Assembly (NCBI RefSeq): GCF_049257235.1
Contig: NZ_JBMMUF010000006.1
Location: forward strand, 62,001 to 126,000
DNA: 64,000 bases
From: Pseudoalteromonas sp049257235
Lineage (GTDB): Bacteria > Pseudomonadota > Gammaproteobacteria > Enterobacterales > Alteromonadaceae
Direction of reading: 5' to 3'
This document shows, piece by piece, positions 16,363 through 25,991 of the stretch. The position numbers and the translations under genes were made by a program. The notes below the pieces were generated by a model that worked only from the letters and a program-made list of their open reading frames with translations, did no database searches and was not told the origin of the DNA. Positions within the stretch are counted from its first letter, which is position 1. Each line of letters begins with the position of its first letter.

Positions 16363-18325
16363 ATTCGAAGTTAGAAAGCAAACTATAGTCAACTTCAAAG
16401 ATAAAGATGTTGAGCTAATCCATCCCGAACAGACGGTAATTGAATTTAACAATCTAAAATCAGATATCGGTAAAATATGCTTTACCAAGCGACAACCTGC
16501 ACTTCGGGCTAAGGATTGTACGGTTGTTCTTAGCAGTTTAGATATGAAGCGATTAGAAATTGCATCGTTGCTTGCTGATGACTTTTTAAATGAGAATAAT
16601 ATTGACACTGCAAAAACAAAATTGAATGACCGAATACGTTTTTTTGATTTTATTGATGAACATTTAAAAAGTAGTATCGATTTTAAAAATAACCAATCAT
16701 TACTATATGCTTACAAGCAATACTCACAACATCTAAATGAAAGGGTATCTTCAGGTGCAATTATCAAAGGAAAGTCCGACGAAAAAGAAAAAATGGCACC
16801 TCGTTATGCTGCCGTACTTCAGTCGGCAGCACGGAAGGTAATATCATTCGCCACAGGACTAAAGGACAAGCAGATTAAGCTTACTTCACACATAGTGTTG
16901 AAGGAAACGCACAAAGACCGTGCCGCAGTACAGGCAAAGCTTGCTCGAACCCACGACGATGTTGAGTATCAATTTAATTGTTTGCGATCATTTGTTGATA
17001 TGGCCCATGAGGTTCTAGTTGAGAGCAAGCACCTCCCCTATTCATTTACAAGACCTGACCATCCGAACGGATATTTTCACCCAGCCTTTGTAACAAATGC
17101 TGACGCTTGGCTAACGGCTGAACTTATAGCACGTGATTCGATTATGGATTATGCCACTTGGAGTTCGAATATCAGAAAATACAATACTGGCTTGACTGAG
17201 CTACAAATCAAAAGAAAGTCCAGTACCACTATGTATAAAATTTCTTATACGGATTCGTATCAGGCATCATCGGATAAGTACAGTACGGTTAAAAAAAGAC
17301 TAGCTAACCATGCCATGAGAGCGGCAGCAGGGTTATTTGCAATGGCAACAGGGACTGATACAACAAGTGTTAGCAATGTTGAAGTTAACACGCTTGAGTT
17401 TAGTCAAACGACAAAAAGTTGGAGAACCAGTGGGACGAAGTTGAGAGCGAAAGGACGCACAGTTTATCCCGAATTTGGAGTGAGGTTTGTCCCGATAATG
17501 CAAAAAATATTAGACTTACGACAATATATATTGCGTGGGTTAGGGATGGAATCAAAATGGATTTTTGTAAAGTTTGTTTTAACCACTGGCTCTGAGAAAT
17601 TAGCCAAGGGCGCACTTGCTAGAAATAGTCCTACGAGTCTCTTGTTGAACAATTTATATGATAATTTCAATTGGGTTCTTTGCAGCGAAGCTCGTGATCA
17701 TAGGGTTCTTGAAATTAACAAGCTTGCTGAAGGCGATATTGAAAAGTCTGCCTCTTTAAGTGACCATTCAGTTGAGGTTGAAAGAAAAAGCTACTTGAAG
17801 GTTCATCCTGATGATGCACACAAGGAACTAAGTAGTTATGTTGACAGCGTTCATCGCTGGGCAAAGGATAAAACCCGAACAAAAAATAAAATTGATGTAG
17901 CAGTGCTTTATACTGATAAGGGCGACGAAATCCCTGCTGGTCAGTGTAATGAACTAAATAACGCTCATTTGATAGATGGGTTTACCGAACATGCCCCACA
18001 GCCTGATTGTCGGAAGTTTGAAAATTGTCTCTTTTGCGATAAATATGCAGTTCATGCCGACGAAACAGACATCAGAAGATTGCTGAGTATACGCTACTTA
18101 GCCACTAACATTCGTGGCAGTAGAGGAACTCTTGAAGATTATGAATCGCGTTGGGGAACCATCATATATCGTATTGATGAAATATTAGACGAAATATCTT
18201 CTAATCTTTCAGATGAAAGCAAACTTATCAAAAAAATATCGAAGGAAGTAGAAGAAAACGAGGAATTGGATGAGTTCTGGAGTATTCACTTAGATGCTCT
18301 GATTGATATTGGAGTGGTTACATGA
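16355..18325 (+). CDS. Degenerate tyrosine recombinase-fold protein (Tfp-like)
   Basis: 656 residues from a GTG at 16355, preceded by GAGAGG; a TTG at 16349 is the alternative start. Its position and a recombinase-like C-terminal region (SASLSDHSVEVERKSYLK resembles the terminal His...Tyr segment) mark it as a recombinase relative. The first catalytic Arg is replaced: the TGxR position reads ATGTDTT (Asp335), and no HxxR box is apparent. A Cys/His cluster (CRKFENCLFCDKYAVH) near the C-terminus could bind zinc. An accessory rather than a cutting role is inferred. It overlaps intA by 8 bp and intB by 4 bp. Confidence 0.75.
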   Translation: MLKFEVRKQTIVNFKDKDVELIHPEQTVIEFNNLKSDIGKICFTKRQPALRAKDCTVVLSSLDMKRLEIASLLADDFLNENNIDTAKTKLNDRIRFFDFIDEHLKSSIDFKNNQSLLYAYKQYSQHLNERVSSGAIIKGKSDEKEKMAPRYAAVLQSAARKVISFATGLKDKQIKLTSHIVLKETHKDRAAVQAKLARTHDDVEYQFNCLRSFVDMAHEVLVESKHLPYSFTRPDHPNGYFHPAFVTNADAWLTAELIARDSIMDYATWSSNIRKYNTGLTELQIKRKSSTTMYKISYTDSYQASSDKYSTVKKRLANHAMRAAAGLFAMATGTDTTSVSNVEVNTLEFSQTTKSWRTSGTKLRAKGRTVYPEFGVRFVPIMQKILDLRQYILRGLGMESKWIFVKFVLTTGSEKLAKGALARNSPTSLLLNNLYDNFNWVLCSEARDHRVLEINKLAEGDIEKSASLSDHSVEVERKSYLKVHPDDAHKELSSYVDSVHRWAKDKTRTKNKIDVAVLYTDKGDEIPAGQCNELNNAHLIDGFTEHAPQPDCRKFENCLFCDKYAVHADETDIRRLLSIRYLATNIRGSRGTLEDYESRWGTIIYRIDEILDEISSNLSDESKLIKKISKEVEENEELDEFWSIHLDALIDIGVVT

Positions 18326-20376
18326 GTGTGCTGGAAGCATTTAAAGTTGATGGGGGCTATGTTCCTGAGTTATTGCCCGACGATCCAGAGCGACTGTCTA
18401 TTAAGGGAGATGCGTTTGTCATATCTCGTGGTAGAGATGGCTCAGTAAAGAGCACATATGGAAGTAAAAGTTGGGACTTATCCACCTTAAATCCTTCAGG
18501 CGAAAGAGCTATATTTAAGTTCACTAGCTGGCTGGACGACAATACAAATACGAATGGCCTGACAACTCAAATAACAGGGCAAATGAAACAAATAATGTTT
18601 GCTCGTTTATTTTGCTATACAAAGACAAAGCGTGTCCCTAATAGTTTCAAAATGGCACCCTTAAATCTTTTAGCAAAACTGGCACATAGCAAAAGAACAA
18701 CGATATTTAATCTCCTGATAGAAGATAAATATCATTCGTTAATAGTCAATAATTATAGTAACGGAGCAAAAGATACTCAGCGGCATCTATTGCGATTGAT
18801 AGATGAAATAGCTGTTTTCACAAGTGAAAACAAGCTCAATGATCTTCACCAAACACGCGCAACTCCGATATTCGAGCTTCTTCATGCCTTGGCTTCTGTT
18901 GAAGTAAGTATAGAAGATATCGACTATGAACTTAGCCAAACACCTATTATCCCATCCAGAATCTATGCTGAGTTTATAAGCTCATTGAGTGGTGAGCTTG
19001 ATGAAGCAAAAAAAATTGCCACGAAGATTGTTCGTCTATATGAAGCTAGGCATTCATTTGAACATCCGAAAGGCTATGAGGCTTTTGGAAGGCCACCTTC
19101 AAAAGTAAAGGGAATCAAAGGTGCGACTCTGTGGAGCGAAGAAATAAAAAAATTTGGACTACAGAGAAATTTTAATCGATTAGGAATAGATCATTGGGAA
19201 AGCTTACGGCTGTACTTATTGAGAAAAGCTTGGGTATGTAGATATTGGATCATGCTTTTTACAGGAATGCGGCGTGGTGAAATGTTAAAGCTCCCGTTCA
19301 ACTGTTTACAAACAGCAATTACTAAGTCAGGTAAAACAGTAACAATTAAAGGGTATACGCATAAAACGTTAGGGACAGGTCAGCTAATACATGCTGAATG
19401 GATAAGCGGGCCTATCATTGAGAAAGCGATCATCGTTGCCAAGGCTATTGCCCAGGTAAACGGCTTCATAAATAATTTTGACATGTCCGAGAAAAATATC
19501 GGTATGTACCCACTTTTTCCAGCTTTTAAGATCACTAATGACAACAATGATTCTAGCACTTGGACGTATCCTAGCGCCCCTCTTCAAACTTGGACTAAAC
19601 ATCCTTACCATAAATCTATTGATGGCATAGTCGTTACGCAGGAAGATATTGAAGAGCTTAATAAATTTATGGCGTTTCGTGACTGGGAAGGAAGTGACTC
19701 TATTAAGCTAGGTAAGCACTGGCCTATTGCTCCACACCAATGCAGACGCTCGTTAGCTGTATATGCCGCAAGATCTAGAGATGTATCATTAGGTGTTCTA
19801 AAGCATCAATTTAAGCACCTAACAAAAGAAATGACTCTGTATTACCAAAACCGTTCAGCATGGGCGGTTAATATTATCAACTCAGAAGATGAGGGGCTAG
19901 AGGATGTTGCTGGACTAATTAGAACAATTGAACTGGAACGGAAACTATCTGAGTTTTTATTGTTTGAGAAGGAGGTGATGAACAGTTCAGACCGCCTTTG
20001 GGGAGGGGAAGGAAACAGAATAGATTCAGCAAAGCAGAGGGGTATACCGCTAGTTATAGTTGAAGATAGGGAGTCTACTTTAGAACGATTTAAGCAAGGC
20101 CAGATGACATACAAAGAAGGGCCTTTAGGCGGATGCACTAATCCTGAACCTTGTGACAAAATTAGTTTAACCGTCATCGACAGTTGCGTTACCTGCACTT
20201 GGGCTATAAACAACTCAGAAACCATTAACAAACTAGTTTCTGCTCTTAACCGTTTGCAACGACAACTATTACTATTTCCAAAGGGAAGTTTGTTTTTCAA
20301 GCAATTGAAAGATGAGGAGAAAAAGCTCATGAAAACGATTGACACCTATAGCGAGGCCATTAAGTATGACAAGTAA
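18322..20376 (+). CDS. Tyrosine recombinase, third of trio (IntB-like)
   Basis: 684 residues; starts at ATGA overlapping the previous stop. The catalytic residues are present: Arg317 in TGMRRGE, a Lys near GYTHKTLG, His472 and Arg475 in PHQCRRS, His499 in KHLTKE and Tyr508 (or 507) in TLYYQN. A C-terminal cysteine group (GGCTNPEPCDK, then CVTCTW) suggests a zinc site, as in Tn554 TnpB-type proteins. It is longer than ordinary integrases because of an extended N-terminal domain. Two active recombinases in one operon suggest that each handles a different end or strand. Confidence 0.92.
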   Translation: MSVLEAFKVDGGYVPELLPDDPERLSIKGDAFVISRGRDGSVKSTYGSKSWDLSTLNPSGERAIFKFTSWLDDNTNTNGLTTQITGQMKQIMFARLFCYTKTKRVPNSFKMAPLNLLAKLAHSKRTTIFNLLIEDKYHSLIVNNYSNGAKDTQRHLLRLIDEIAVFTSENKLNDLHQTRATPIFELLHALASVEVSIEDIDYELSQTPIIPSRIYAEFISSLSGELDEAKKIATKIVRLYEARHSFEHPKGYEAFGRPPSKVKGIKGATLWSEEIKKFGLQRNFNRLGIDHWESLRLYLLRKAWVCRYWIMLFTGMRRGEMLKLPFNCLQTAITKSGKTVTIKGYTHKTLGTGQLIHAEWISGPIIEKAIIVAKAIAQVNGFINNFDMSEKNIGMYPLFPAFKITNDNNDSSTWTYPSAPLQTWTKHPYHKSIDGIVVTQEDIEELNKFMAFRDWEGSDSIKLGKHWPIAPHQCRRSLAVYAARSRDVSLGVLKHQFKHLTKEMTLYYQNRSAWAVNIINSEDEGLEDVAGLIRTIELERKLSEFLLFEKEVMNSSDRLWGGEGNRIDSAKQRGIPLVIVEDRESTLERFKQGQMTYKEGPLGGCTNPEPCDKISLTVIDSCVTCTWAINNSETINKLVSALNRLQRQLLLFPKGSLFFKQLKDEEKKLMKTIDTYSEAIKYDK

Positions 20377-20782
20377 AAGTAATGCTGAAGATATTTACAG
20401 AAAAGCTCTTGCCAAGCTGATTCGTAAAGGGGTGAAAATTAGTGCGGACGCTGTAGCAAGAGAAGTTGGAAATAAACCTTCTGCGATCAGAAAAGATCGT
20501 ATGCCTGATTTAGTGAAAACAATTAACGATGCCGCCGAGGAGCAGGCTAAATTATCAGCAATATCAGGCGAAGAACAAGAAAAAGCAAAGAAAGAAATTT
20601 ACAAGGCTGATGCCGATGACTACAAAGAAAAGTACAGTAAAGCGCTAGAAAAAATTGTATCGTTAGAAAATCAAGTTTGGGAATTGCTTTCGGAAATAGA
20701 ACAATTGAAAAGTCACGGTAAAATTTTGACTTTTAATAAAAAAAATAACGTAAAGCTAAGTGACTTCAACGATGAAAGTTGA
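20366..20782 (+). CDS. Small coiled-coil accessory protein (SRAP/TnpC-like)
   Basis: 138 residues from the ATG at 20366, overlapping intB by 11 bp. The N-terminal third looks like a small helix-turn-helix (KGVKISADAVAREVGNKPSAIRKDRM); the middle is a charged heptad-rich helix (AEEQAKLSAISGEEQEKAKKE, then KALEKIVSLENQVWELLSEIEQL). Small proteins of this shape end the recombinase operons of Tn554 (TnpC) and of strand-biased circularizing elements (srap). It probably modulates strand exchange. A longer frame from 20339 lacks support. Confidence 0.75.
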   Translation: MTSKSNAEDIYRKALAKLIRKGVKISADAVAREVGNKPSAIRKDRMPDLVKTINDAAEEQAKLSAISGEEQEKAKKEIYKADADDYKEKYSKALEKIVSLENQVWELLSEIEQLKSHGKILTFNKKNNVKLSDFNDES

Positions 20783-20883
20783 AATGTAATAGCTCAGGCT
20801 TGCTCTGACAGTTTACCAGTTTTTTAATGTAGGCAACTGTCAGATCTTGTCTAAACTAATACAGGTATTCACACTAATGCAAT

Positions 20884-21171
20884 TCAAGGAAATCCATGCA
20901 TTAAACTCACTTGATCTTGTAAGTAATTATCTATCATTTTTAGCTCACCCAAACCACCTGCAAGCATTATTAATAAAGCACTCTTTTTGCCGAACTGCTT
21001 ATTTGGCTTATGAATCCAGTTATTCGACTGAGCGCCAATAGATAACAATATCCTCAGCGATCTTTGAAGTAACTCAGAATATTATCTAACTCTCCGCGCA
21101 AAAACAGCTAGCATCAAAGGTGTCCAACCGTCATTGTCTTGTTTTTCAATATCGTTTGACTTGTTACTCAT
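20884..21171 (-). pseudogene. Ankyrin-repeat protein remnant
   Basis: Reading the minus strand from the ATG at 21171, the product begins MSNKSNDIEKQDNDGWTPLM, an ankyrin-type DGWTPLMLA core, but stops after 29 residues. Downstream, other frames continue ankyrin-like sequence: GELDNILSYFKDR, then LLSIGAQSNNW and KKSALLIMLAGGLGELKM, ending at a TGA at 20886-20884. At least two frameshifts have broken the gene. Its ATG overlaps the stop of the DUF45 peptidase gene (ATGAGTAA), so it was once the last, translationally coupled member of the restriction operon. Confidence 0.7.
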
Positions 21172-21946
21172 TCAAATACAACTCCGCCATGTCATCCAAC
21201 TTAGCTTTAACCTCTTTCCAATGAGGCATTACTTGCGTTAATAAGCGCCAGAATTTATCGCTGTGGTTATGTTCAGCAATATGGCAAAGCTCGTGCAAAA
21301 TCACGTAATCGATACATTCTTTTGATGCTTTAACTAAATGAGGGTTTAGCATCAAGTTTCCTTTAGTTGAGCAGCTTCCCCATTGTTTAGTCATCGCCAT
21401 TACTCGAAAGCGCGGTAAGCCTGTTACCCATGATGCTTTAGGCAACATAGCTTGTAGTCTTTCATGAAAAATAGCTTCTGCTTTTCGTGCATACCAACGG
21501 TCTAAAAGTGCTTTAATTTCAACCACCCGATCATCACAATCTTTTTTGAGGCTGACGGTTAATTTGCCTCTATGAAGCTTCACACTTGGTACTTGTTCAG
21601 CGTCAACAATCACCTTTAAAACATAGCGTCTGCCAAGATAAAACTGAGTTTCACCGCTAACGTATTGCCGTGGTATTACATACTCATGTTGAGCAGAAAA
21701 CTCACAAATGCTTTCCCAGATCCATCGAGCACGCTTTAGCATAGCCTCTCGAATTGAATCTGGTGTCGCGTCATGCGGTACAGTTGCAACTACACGTTGG
21801 TCAGGGTGCACTTTAATGATAACTTTTCGCGCCTTCGGCTTGGCATCACTTTTTTCGAAGGTACGGCGAATGATGTCATAGTTAATAACTTCATCACCGT
21901 ACATAAATACGCCTTGCTCTTGCGTAGTTTTGTTTATTTCACTCAT
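21164..21946 (-). CDS. DUF45/YgjP-like M48-type metallopeptidase
   Basis: 260 residues of the YgjP/WLM family: the MTKQWGSCSTKGNLMLNPHL segment and the zinc motif HELCH (His218, Glu219, His222) followed by AEHNH are intact. This family is frequently encoded beside hsdR in type I restriction loci; its role there is not established. The gene lies 21 bp downstream of hsdR on the same strand and is probably in the same operon. The ribosome binding site is not strong. Confidence 0.88.
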   Translation of the reverse strand: MSEINKTTQEQGVFMYGDEVINYDIIRRTFEKSDAKPKARKVIIKVHPDQRVVATVPHDATPDSIREAMLKRARWIWESICEFSAQHEYVIPRQYVSGETQFYLGRRYVLKVIVDAEQVPSVKLHRGKLTVSLKKDCDDRVVEIKALLDRWYARKAEAIFHERLQAMLPKASWVTGLPRFRVMAMTKQWGSCSTKGNLMLNPHLVKASKECIDYVILHELCHIAEHNHSDKFWRLLTQVMPHWKEVKAKLDDMAELYLNE

Positions 21947-21967
21947 TTAAAAACAACAGCTTCATTA

Positions 21968-24900
21968 TCATTGACGAGAAAGCCCTAATCGCGTGATCTT
22001 CAGCACCTCTTCAATAAGTTTTTGAGCATTCGCAATACCAAAATCCGCGAATAGCATAGGTAGTAGTTTTACGCTAATAGTGTTTTCAATTTCACTAGGG
22101 TTTATAGAAAACTCTGCTACAGCGGTCTTAACTACTTCATCAATGTCGAAGGCATATTTCACAAGTTTATCTTCATCAATATCACTGCCTGTATGAGCGT
22201 CTTTTTCAAATAATTGTTTAAATAATCCAAAATATGCTTGGGCATGTTTGTTTAGCTTGCCGTCAGTATCAGTAAACTCATTAGGCATACCTTTAACTTT
22301 GCGCTCTTTAACCTCTTGCTCAAAGTCGGCAAATAGCATGTATTGCTTCACTGGCGCATCAAACATGGCCTTGGTCTCATCTATCGCTTTTTTGAGTAAT
22401 TTTGAGAAATATTCTTGCGCATAAGGATCATCAGCCAAATCTTGCTCGATCATTTTAGTAATACGGCCTGTGATCTTATCCGTTTGGTTTCGAGCTTCGT
22501 CGTCAGTCAGTTCTTCAGGCTTAACATCTTTGCCTAAATTGCCAACTAGGTATGCACCGTCAGGATCTATTACTTCGATTCCTGCAATATGCTTGTCTAA
22601 CAACTGACGCACGTCTTCAGCATACTCATCGTAGTTTACGGTTTCATTAGCATCTTCACGTACCTGCTTACGCAAGTTAACAAACATTTTCAGAGTTTCT
22701 TTGTAGTGGTCGCGTTTATTATCAAAGCTCTTATCATCGAAAAAGGTCGCTGACTGTAAAGCTACTTTCATACAGTTAGAAAAGGCTGTTAAAGCGGCAT
22801 AAAACTCATCACGCTTTTTAAGGTTTTTATCTAAAAGCTGACCTTGAACATCCTCAATCTTAGGCGCAAGTGCTTGACGTAAAGCTGCATGATCTTTTTT
22901 ATTTGCAACACCGTCAAAAATAGCCCACAGATCGTTGTACAAACCTGGTAGCTTTTTATATTCGGTATCCATTCGGTTATACAAACCTTTAAGATCATCA
23001 ACATCAAAGCCATTTTGATTGCGCTCAGCAAGTTCTTGATACTTCTCAATTGTCATATCAAGTTCTTTCAAAATACCTCGATAATCAATTAAGTAGCCGA
23101 ATTGCTTTTTACTGTGTAAGCGGTTTACACGAGCAATAGCCTGTATCAAGTTGTGCTCTTTTAATGGCTTGTCGATATATAGCACGGTATTCTTAGGCTC
23201 ATCAAACCCAGTAAGGAGTTTATCTACAACAATCATGATGTCGGGGCCATCATCTCGGCCATAGTCTTTGATTATTGCTTTGGTGTATTCTTTTTCGTCT
23301 TGCCCATACGTTTCGGCAACATTGTTCTTCCACCAGTTTTGAACAATATCTTTACTTTCTTGATCAACAGCCTCGTGCCCCTCACGCGTATCAGGAGGAG
23401 ACATTGCAACAACTGATGTCACTTTACCTATTTTATCTAAAAGCTCCTTGTAGCGAATTGCAGACGCTTTAGAGTCACATGCAAGCTGGCCTTTTAAACC
23501 TTGCTGTTTAAAGTTTTGGAAATGATCAGAAATATCATGTGCAATTAGCTCAATTCTGCCTTCTGTTTGATAGATCTGACCTTTCTGAGAAAACTTCTTC
23601 TTCAAATCAGTTCTTTGTTTTTCCGTGAGCTTTTCAGTAATTCGGTCAAACCAGGCATCAATAGCTTTGTCATTCACATTAAGATCAGCAATACGCTCTT
23701 CATAAAGCAGCGGCGTTACCGTTTTATCTTCAACCGCTTGCTGCATGGTATAAGAGTGAATAATCGAGCCGAATTTGTTTTCAGTTTTATCGTCTTTAAG
23801 CAACGGCGTACCAGTGAAAGCAATAAACGCTGCCTTAGGCAAGGTTTGCAGCATTCGAATGTTGTTTTCACCGTTTTGGCTACGGTGGCCTTCATCAACC
23901 AAAACCAAAATATTCGGACTATCGTTATAGCACTCATCATATTTAATCGCAGAACCAAACTTATTAATGATTGAGAAGATGACTCGCTCATTACCTTTAC
24001 CAATTTGTTCTGCTAAGCGCCTACCTGATGTTGCCATAGCATCTTTTTTATCGCGCTCGGTGAGTACACCTCCTGAGGCAAAAGTGCGGCTTAACTGATC
24101 TTCAAGGTCAACTCGGTCAGTTACAATAATCACGCGACATTGTGAAAGTTCTCGCAACCAAATCAGTGCTTTTGATAAGAACACCATAGTAAATGACTTA
24201 CCACTTCCTGTGGTGTGCCAAATTACACCGCCATTACGTGCACCTGGACGTTCGCCCGTTTCATCAAAGCTGGTAATGCGCTCTATCAATGCTTTAATAC
24301 CAAATACCTGCTGATAACGCGCCACAATCTTGCCAGCTTTTTGGTCAAACAAGGTATATAAACGGGCCATCTCAAGAAGGCGGTCTGGTCTCAGTAAACT
24401 AATAATTAATCTGTCTTGATCTGTTACAGCGAGGTCGCCTCCTGCCAGTAAAGTTAAATACTCGTCTTTGGCAGCGGCAGGACGATGGTTGAAAATAGCA
24501 TCCAGTTGTTCAGTGCTTAAACCTGCATTTTTTAACCGAATAAACTCGGCTTCAATGATTTCTTCTTCCTTCCATTTAGCCCAAAACTTTTCAGGCGTGC
24601 CGCAGGTGGCGTATAAACCTTCATGCCCATTCACTGCGAGCAATAACTGGCTGTAAGCAAACAGGTGTGGGATTTCTTTTTGGCCTTGGTTTCGAATCTG
24701 TTGCGAGACCGCTTCGCTTAACGTCGATTTACCTTCAGTTGAAGAGTCAGGACGCTTCGCCTCAATCACTACCCAAGGCAAGCCATTTACAAAGCAAACA
24801 ATATCGGGAATACGGTTCCCTGTACCTTCACTGTTTTGCACCACCATTTCTTCAGTAAAGTGGAAAAAATTATTTGAAGGTGTTTGCCAATCGATAAGCT

Positions 24901-25276
24901 GAATAGTTGGCGATGCTTTTTTACCATCAATAAACTCAGTAACCCCAACGCCATACATCATGGCGTTGTAGAGCTTTTCATTCGCGCCTTTTAACCCCTC
25001 ATTCATTGCAGGGCTTAGGTCATGCATGATTTTATCAATGGCAGCACTTGAAAGCTTATGGTTTTTACCTGCAAATGGGAACGTTTGTTTACTCAAAAAC
25101 CCGCGCATAATAGGCAACAGCATCACTTGGCCTTTTGATTTTCCTACTACGGAATTACCCCTAACTTCCTCACAACCATTAGGAGGTATAAACGAGTAAC
25201 CAAGCTTACTTAGTAGGGTGAGCGCTGGGATTTTAGAGCTAAACTCTTCTTTGAAATTTGCCACTGATATTGTCAT
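21968..25276 (-). CDS. hsdR: Type I restriction enzyme R (translocase/nuclease) subunit
   Basis: 1102 residues. The N-terminal PD-(D/E)xK nuclease has IPDIVCFVNGLPWVVIEAKRP. The SF2 motor shows TTGSGKS (Lys360), VDEGHRSQ, AFTGTPLL and the motif VI-like QAIARVNRLH; a helical C-terminus should dock HsdM/HsdS. Domain order and length are normal for HsdR, with no visible inactivation. It is separated from hsdS by two unusual genes (dGTPase and an ART-like protein) but transcribed with them. Cuts DNA lacking the methylation made by HsdM/HsdS. Confidence 0.96.
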   Translation of the reverse strand: MTISVANFKEEFSSKIPALTLLSKLGYSFIPPNGCEEVRGNSVVGKSKGQVMLLPIMRGFLSKQTFPFAGKNHKLSSAAIDKIMHDLSPAMNEGLKGANEKLYNAMMYGVGVTEFIDGKKASPTIQLIDWQTPSNNFFHFTEEMVVQNSEGTGNRIPDIVCFVNGLPWVVIEAKRPDSSTEGKSTLSEAVSQQIRNQGQKEIPHLFAYSQLLLAVNGHEGLYATCGTPEKFWAKWKEEEIIEAEFIRLKNAGLSTEQLDAIFNHRPAAAKDEYLTLLAGGDLAVTDQDRLIISLLRPDRLLEMARLYTLFDQKAGKIVARYQQVFGIKALIERITSFDETGERPGARNGGVIWHTTGSGKSFTMVFLSKALIWLRELSQCRVIIVTDRVDLEDQLSRTFASGGVLTERDKKDAMATSGRRLAEQIGKGNERVIFSIINKFGSAIKYDECYNDSPNILVLVDEGHRSQNGENNIRMLQTLPKAAFIAFTGTPLLKDDKTENKFGSIIHSYTMQQAVEDKTVTPLLYEERIADLNVNDKAIDAWFDRITEKLTEKQRTDLKKKFSQKGQIYQTEGRIELIAHDISDHFQNFKQQGLKGQLACDSKASAIRYKELLDKIGKVTSVVAMSPPDTREGHEAVDQESKDIVQNWWKNNVAETYGQDEKEYTKAIIKDYGRDDGPDIMIVVDKLLTGFDEPKNTVLYIDKPLKEHNLIQAIARVNRLHSKKQFGYLIDYRGILKELDMTIEKYQELAERNQNGFDVDDLKGLYNRMDTEYKKLPGLYNDLWAIFDGVANKKDHAALRQALAPKIEDVQGQLLDKNLKKRDEFYAALTAFSNCMKVALQSATFFDDKSFDNKRDHYKETLKMFVNLRKQVREDANETVNYDEYAEDVRQLLDKHIAGIEVIDPDGAYLVGNLGKDVKPEELTDDEARNQTDKITGRITKMIEQDLADDPYAQEYFSKLLKKAIDETKAMFDAPVKQYMLFADFEQEVKERKVKGMPNEFTDTDGKLNKHAQAYFGLFKQLFEKDAHTGSDIDEDKLVKYAFDIDEVVKTAVAEFSINPSEIENTISVKLLPMLFADFGIANAQKLIEEVLKITRLGLSRQ

Positions 25277-25286
25277 AGCTATCTAC

Positions 25287-25937
25287 TTATATACTTTGAT
25301 TGAGCTGGTTATAATCCATTTTTATTTTTACACTTAATGGTTTGAAATTAGGTAATAAAACGACTTCACTTTCTGCATTTCTCAGCCATGCAATATCCGA
25401 ATTTTTTACCTTGGCTTCCAGAACAACACGCGGTTTCTTATCTGTATTAAAATGTGTAAAAGCAAACGCCTTAGCAATTTCGAAGTCTAAACTCCATGAT
25501 TGCCTAAAACAGTTTTCATTGAATTCATTGATGTTGCACCCTCTGTAAACTGTCATTTCCTCTGGCTCATTTGTATAGTCAGCGACAGGGGATGAGATTG
25601 TGACCACAGGAAACCAATTATCACCACCTCTGTTTGTGTGTTCAAAGATTGCCTGATGAAGTTCTAATCCTTGCTTAGTGCTAAACTCTCTAAAACAATC
25701 AAACATTGCTTGCATGAACTCATTCTGCTCTTCGGTTCCATCTTCAAAATAATGTTTATTTGCATCAAACTCTTGAAGTTTTTTAGAATCATCGAGCATA
25801 CTCACCAATAATTCATTTGCCTTATCCTTAAAGCTTGTATCAAAGCAATGGTATTTCGTAAGAAAGTGCTCTGTATTGATGTTCATTTCATTCCTTAAGC
25901 AGTCTAAAACTACTTGTGGTGGTTCAACTTTTGTCAT
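25287..25937 (-). CDS. Putative ADP-ribosyltransferase-fold protein in restriction operon
   Basis: 216 residues, no family recalled. The C-terminal half fits the R-S-E order of arginine/cholera-type ADP-ribosyltransferases: Arg132 in TVYRGC, Ser147-Trp-Ser149 in RQSWSLDFEIAKAFAF, and Glu189-Ser-Glu191 (ExE) in NAESEVVLLP. In this group Arg binds NAD, STS (here SWS) shapes the site and the second Glu is catalytic. The N-terminal 120 residues are helical and acidic. No signal peptide is seen, so it acts in the cytoplasm. It lies 10 bp before hsdR and 54 bp after the dGTPase gene. A toxic or phage-targeting effector tied to restriction is inferred; a chance motif match remains possible. Confidence 0.6.
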   Translation of the reverse strand: MTKVEPPQVVLDCLRNEMNINTEHFLTKYHCFDTSFKDKANELLVSMLDDSKKLQEFDANKHYFEDGTEEQNEFMQAMFDCFREFSTKQGLELHQAIFEHTNRGGDNWFPVVTISSPVADYTNEPEEMTVYRGCNINEFNENCFRQSWSLDFEIAKAFAFTHFNTDKKPRVVLEAKVKNSDIAWLRNAESEVVLLPNFKPLSVKIKMDYNQLNQSI

Positions 25938-25991
25938 TTTAAACTGCTTAATTTAGTTGCTAATAAACAAGGTCAATAAAGACTATTTCGA

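Noticed and set aside
14872..20782. Calling the recombinase operon a RIT (recombinase-in-trio) element or Tn554 itself
   Set aside because: RIT elements carry three catalytically complete recombinases of similar size; here the middle protein has lost its Arg and a fourth coiled-coil gene is present. Tn554 shares the idea but its first protein is much shorter.
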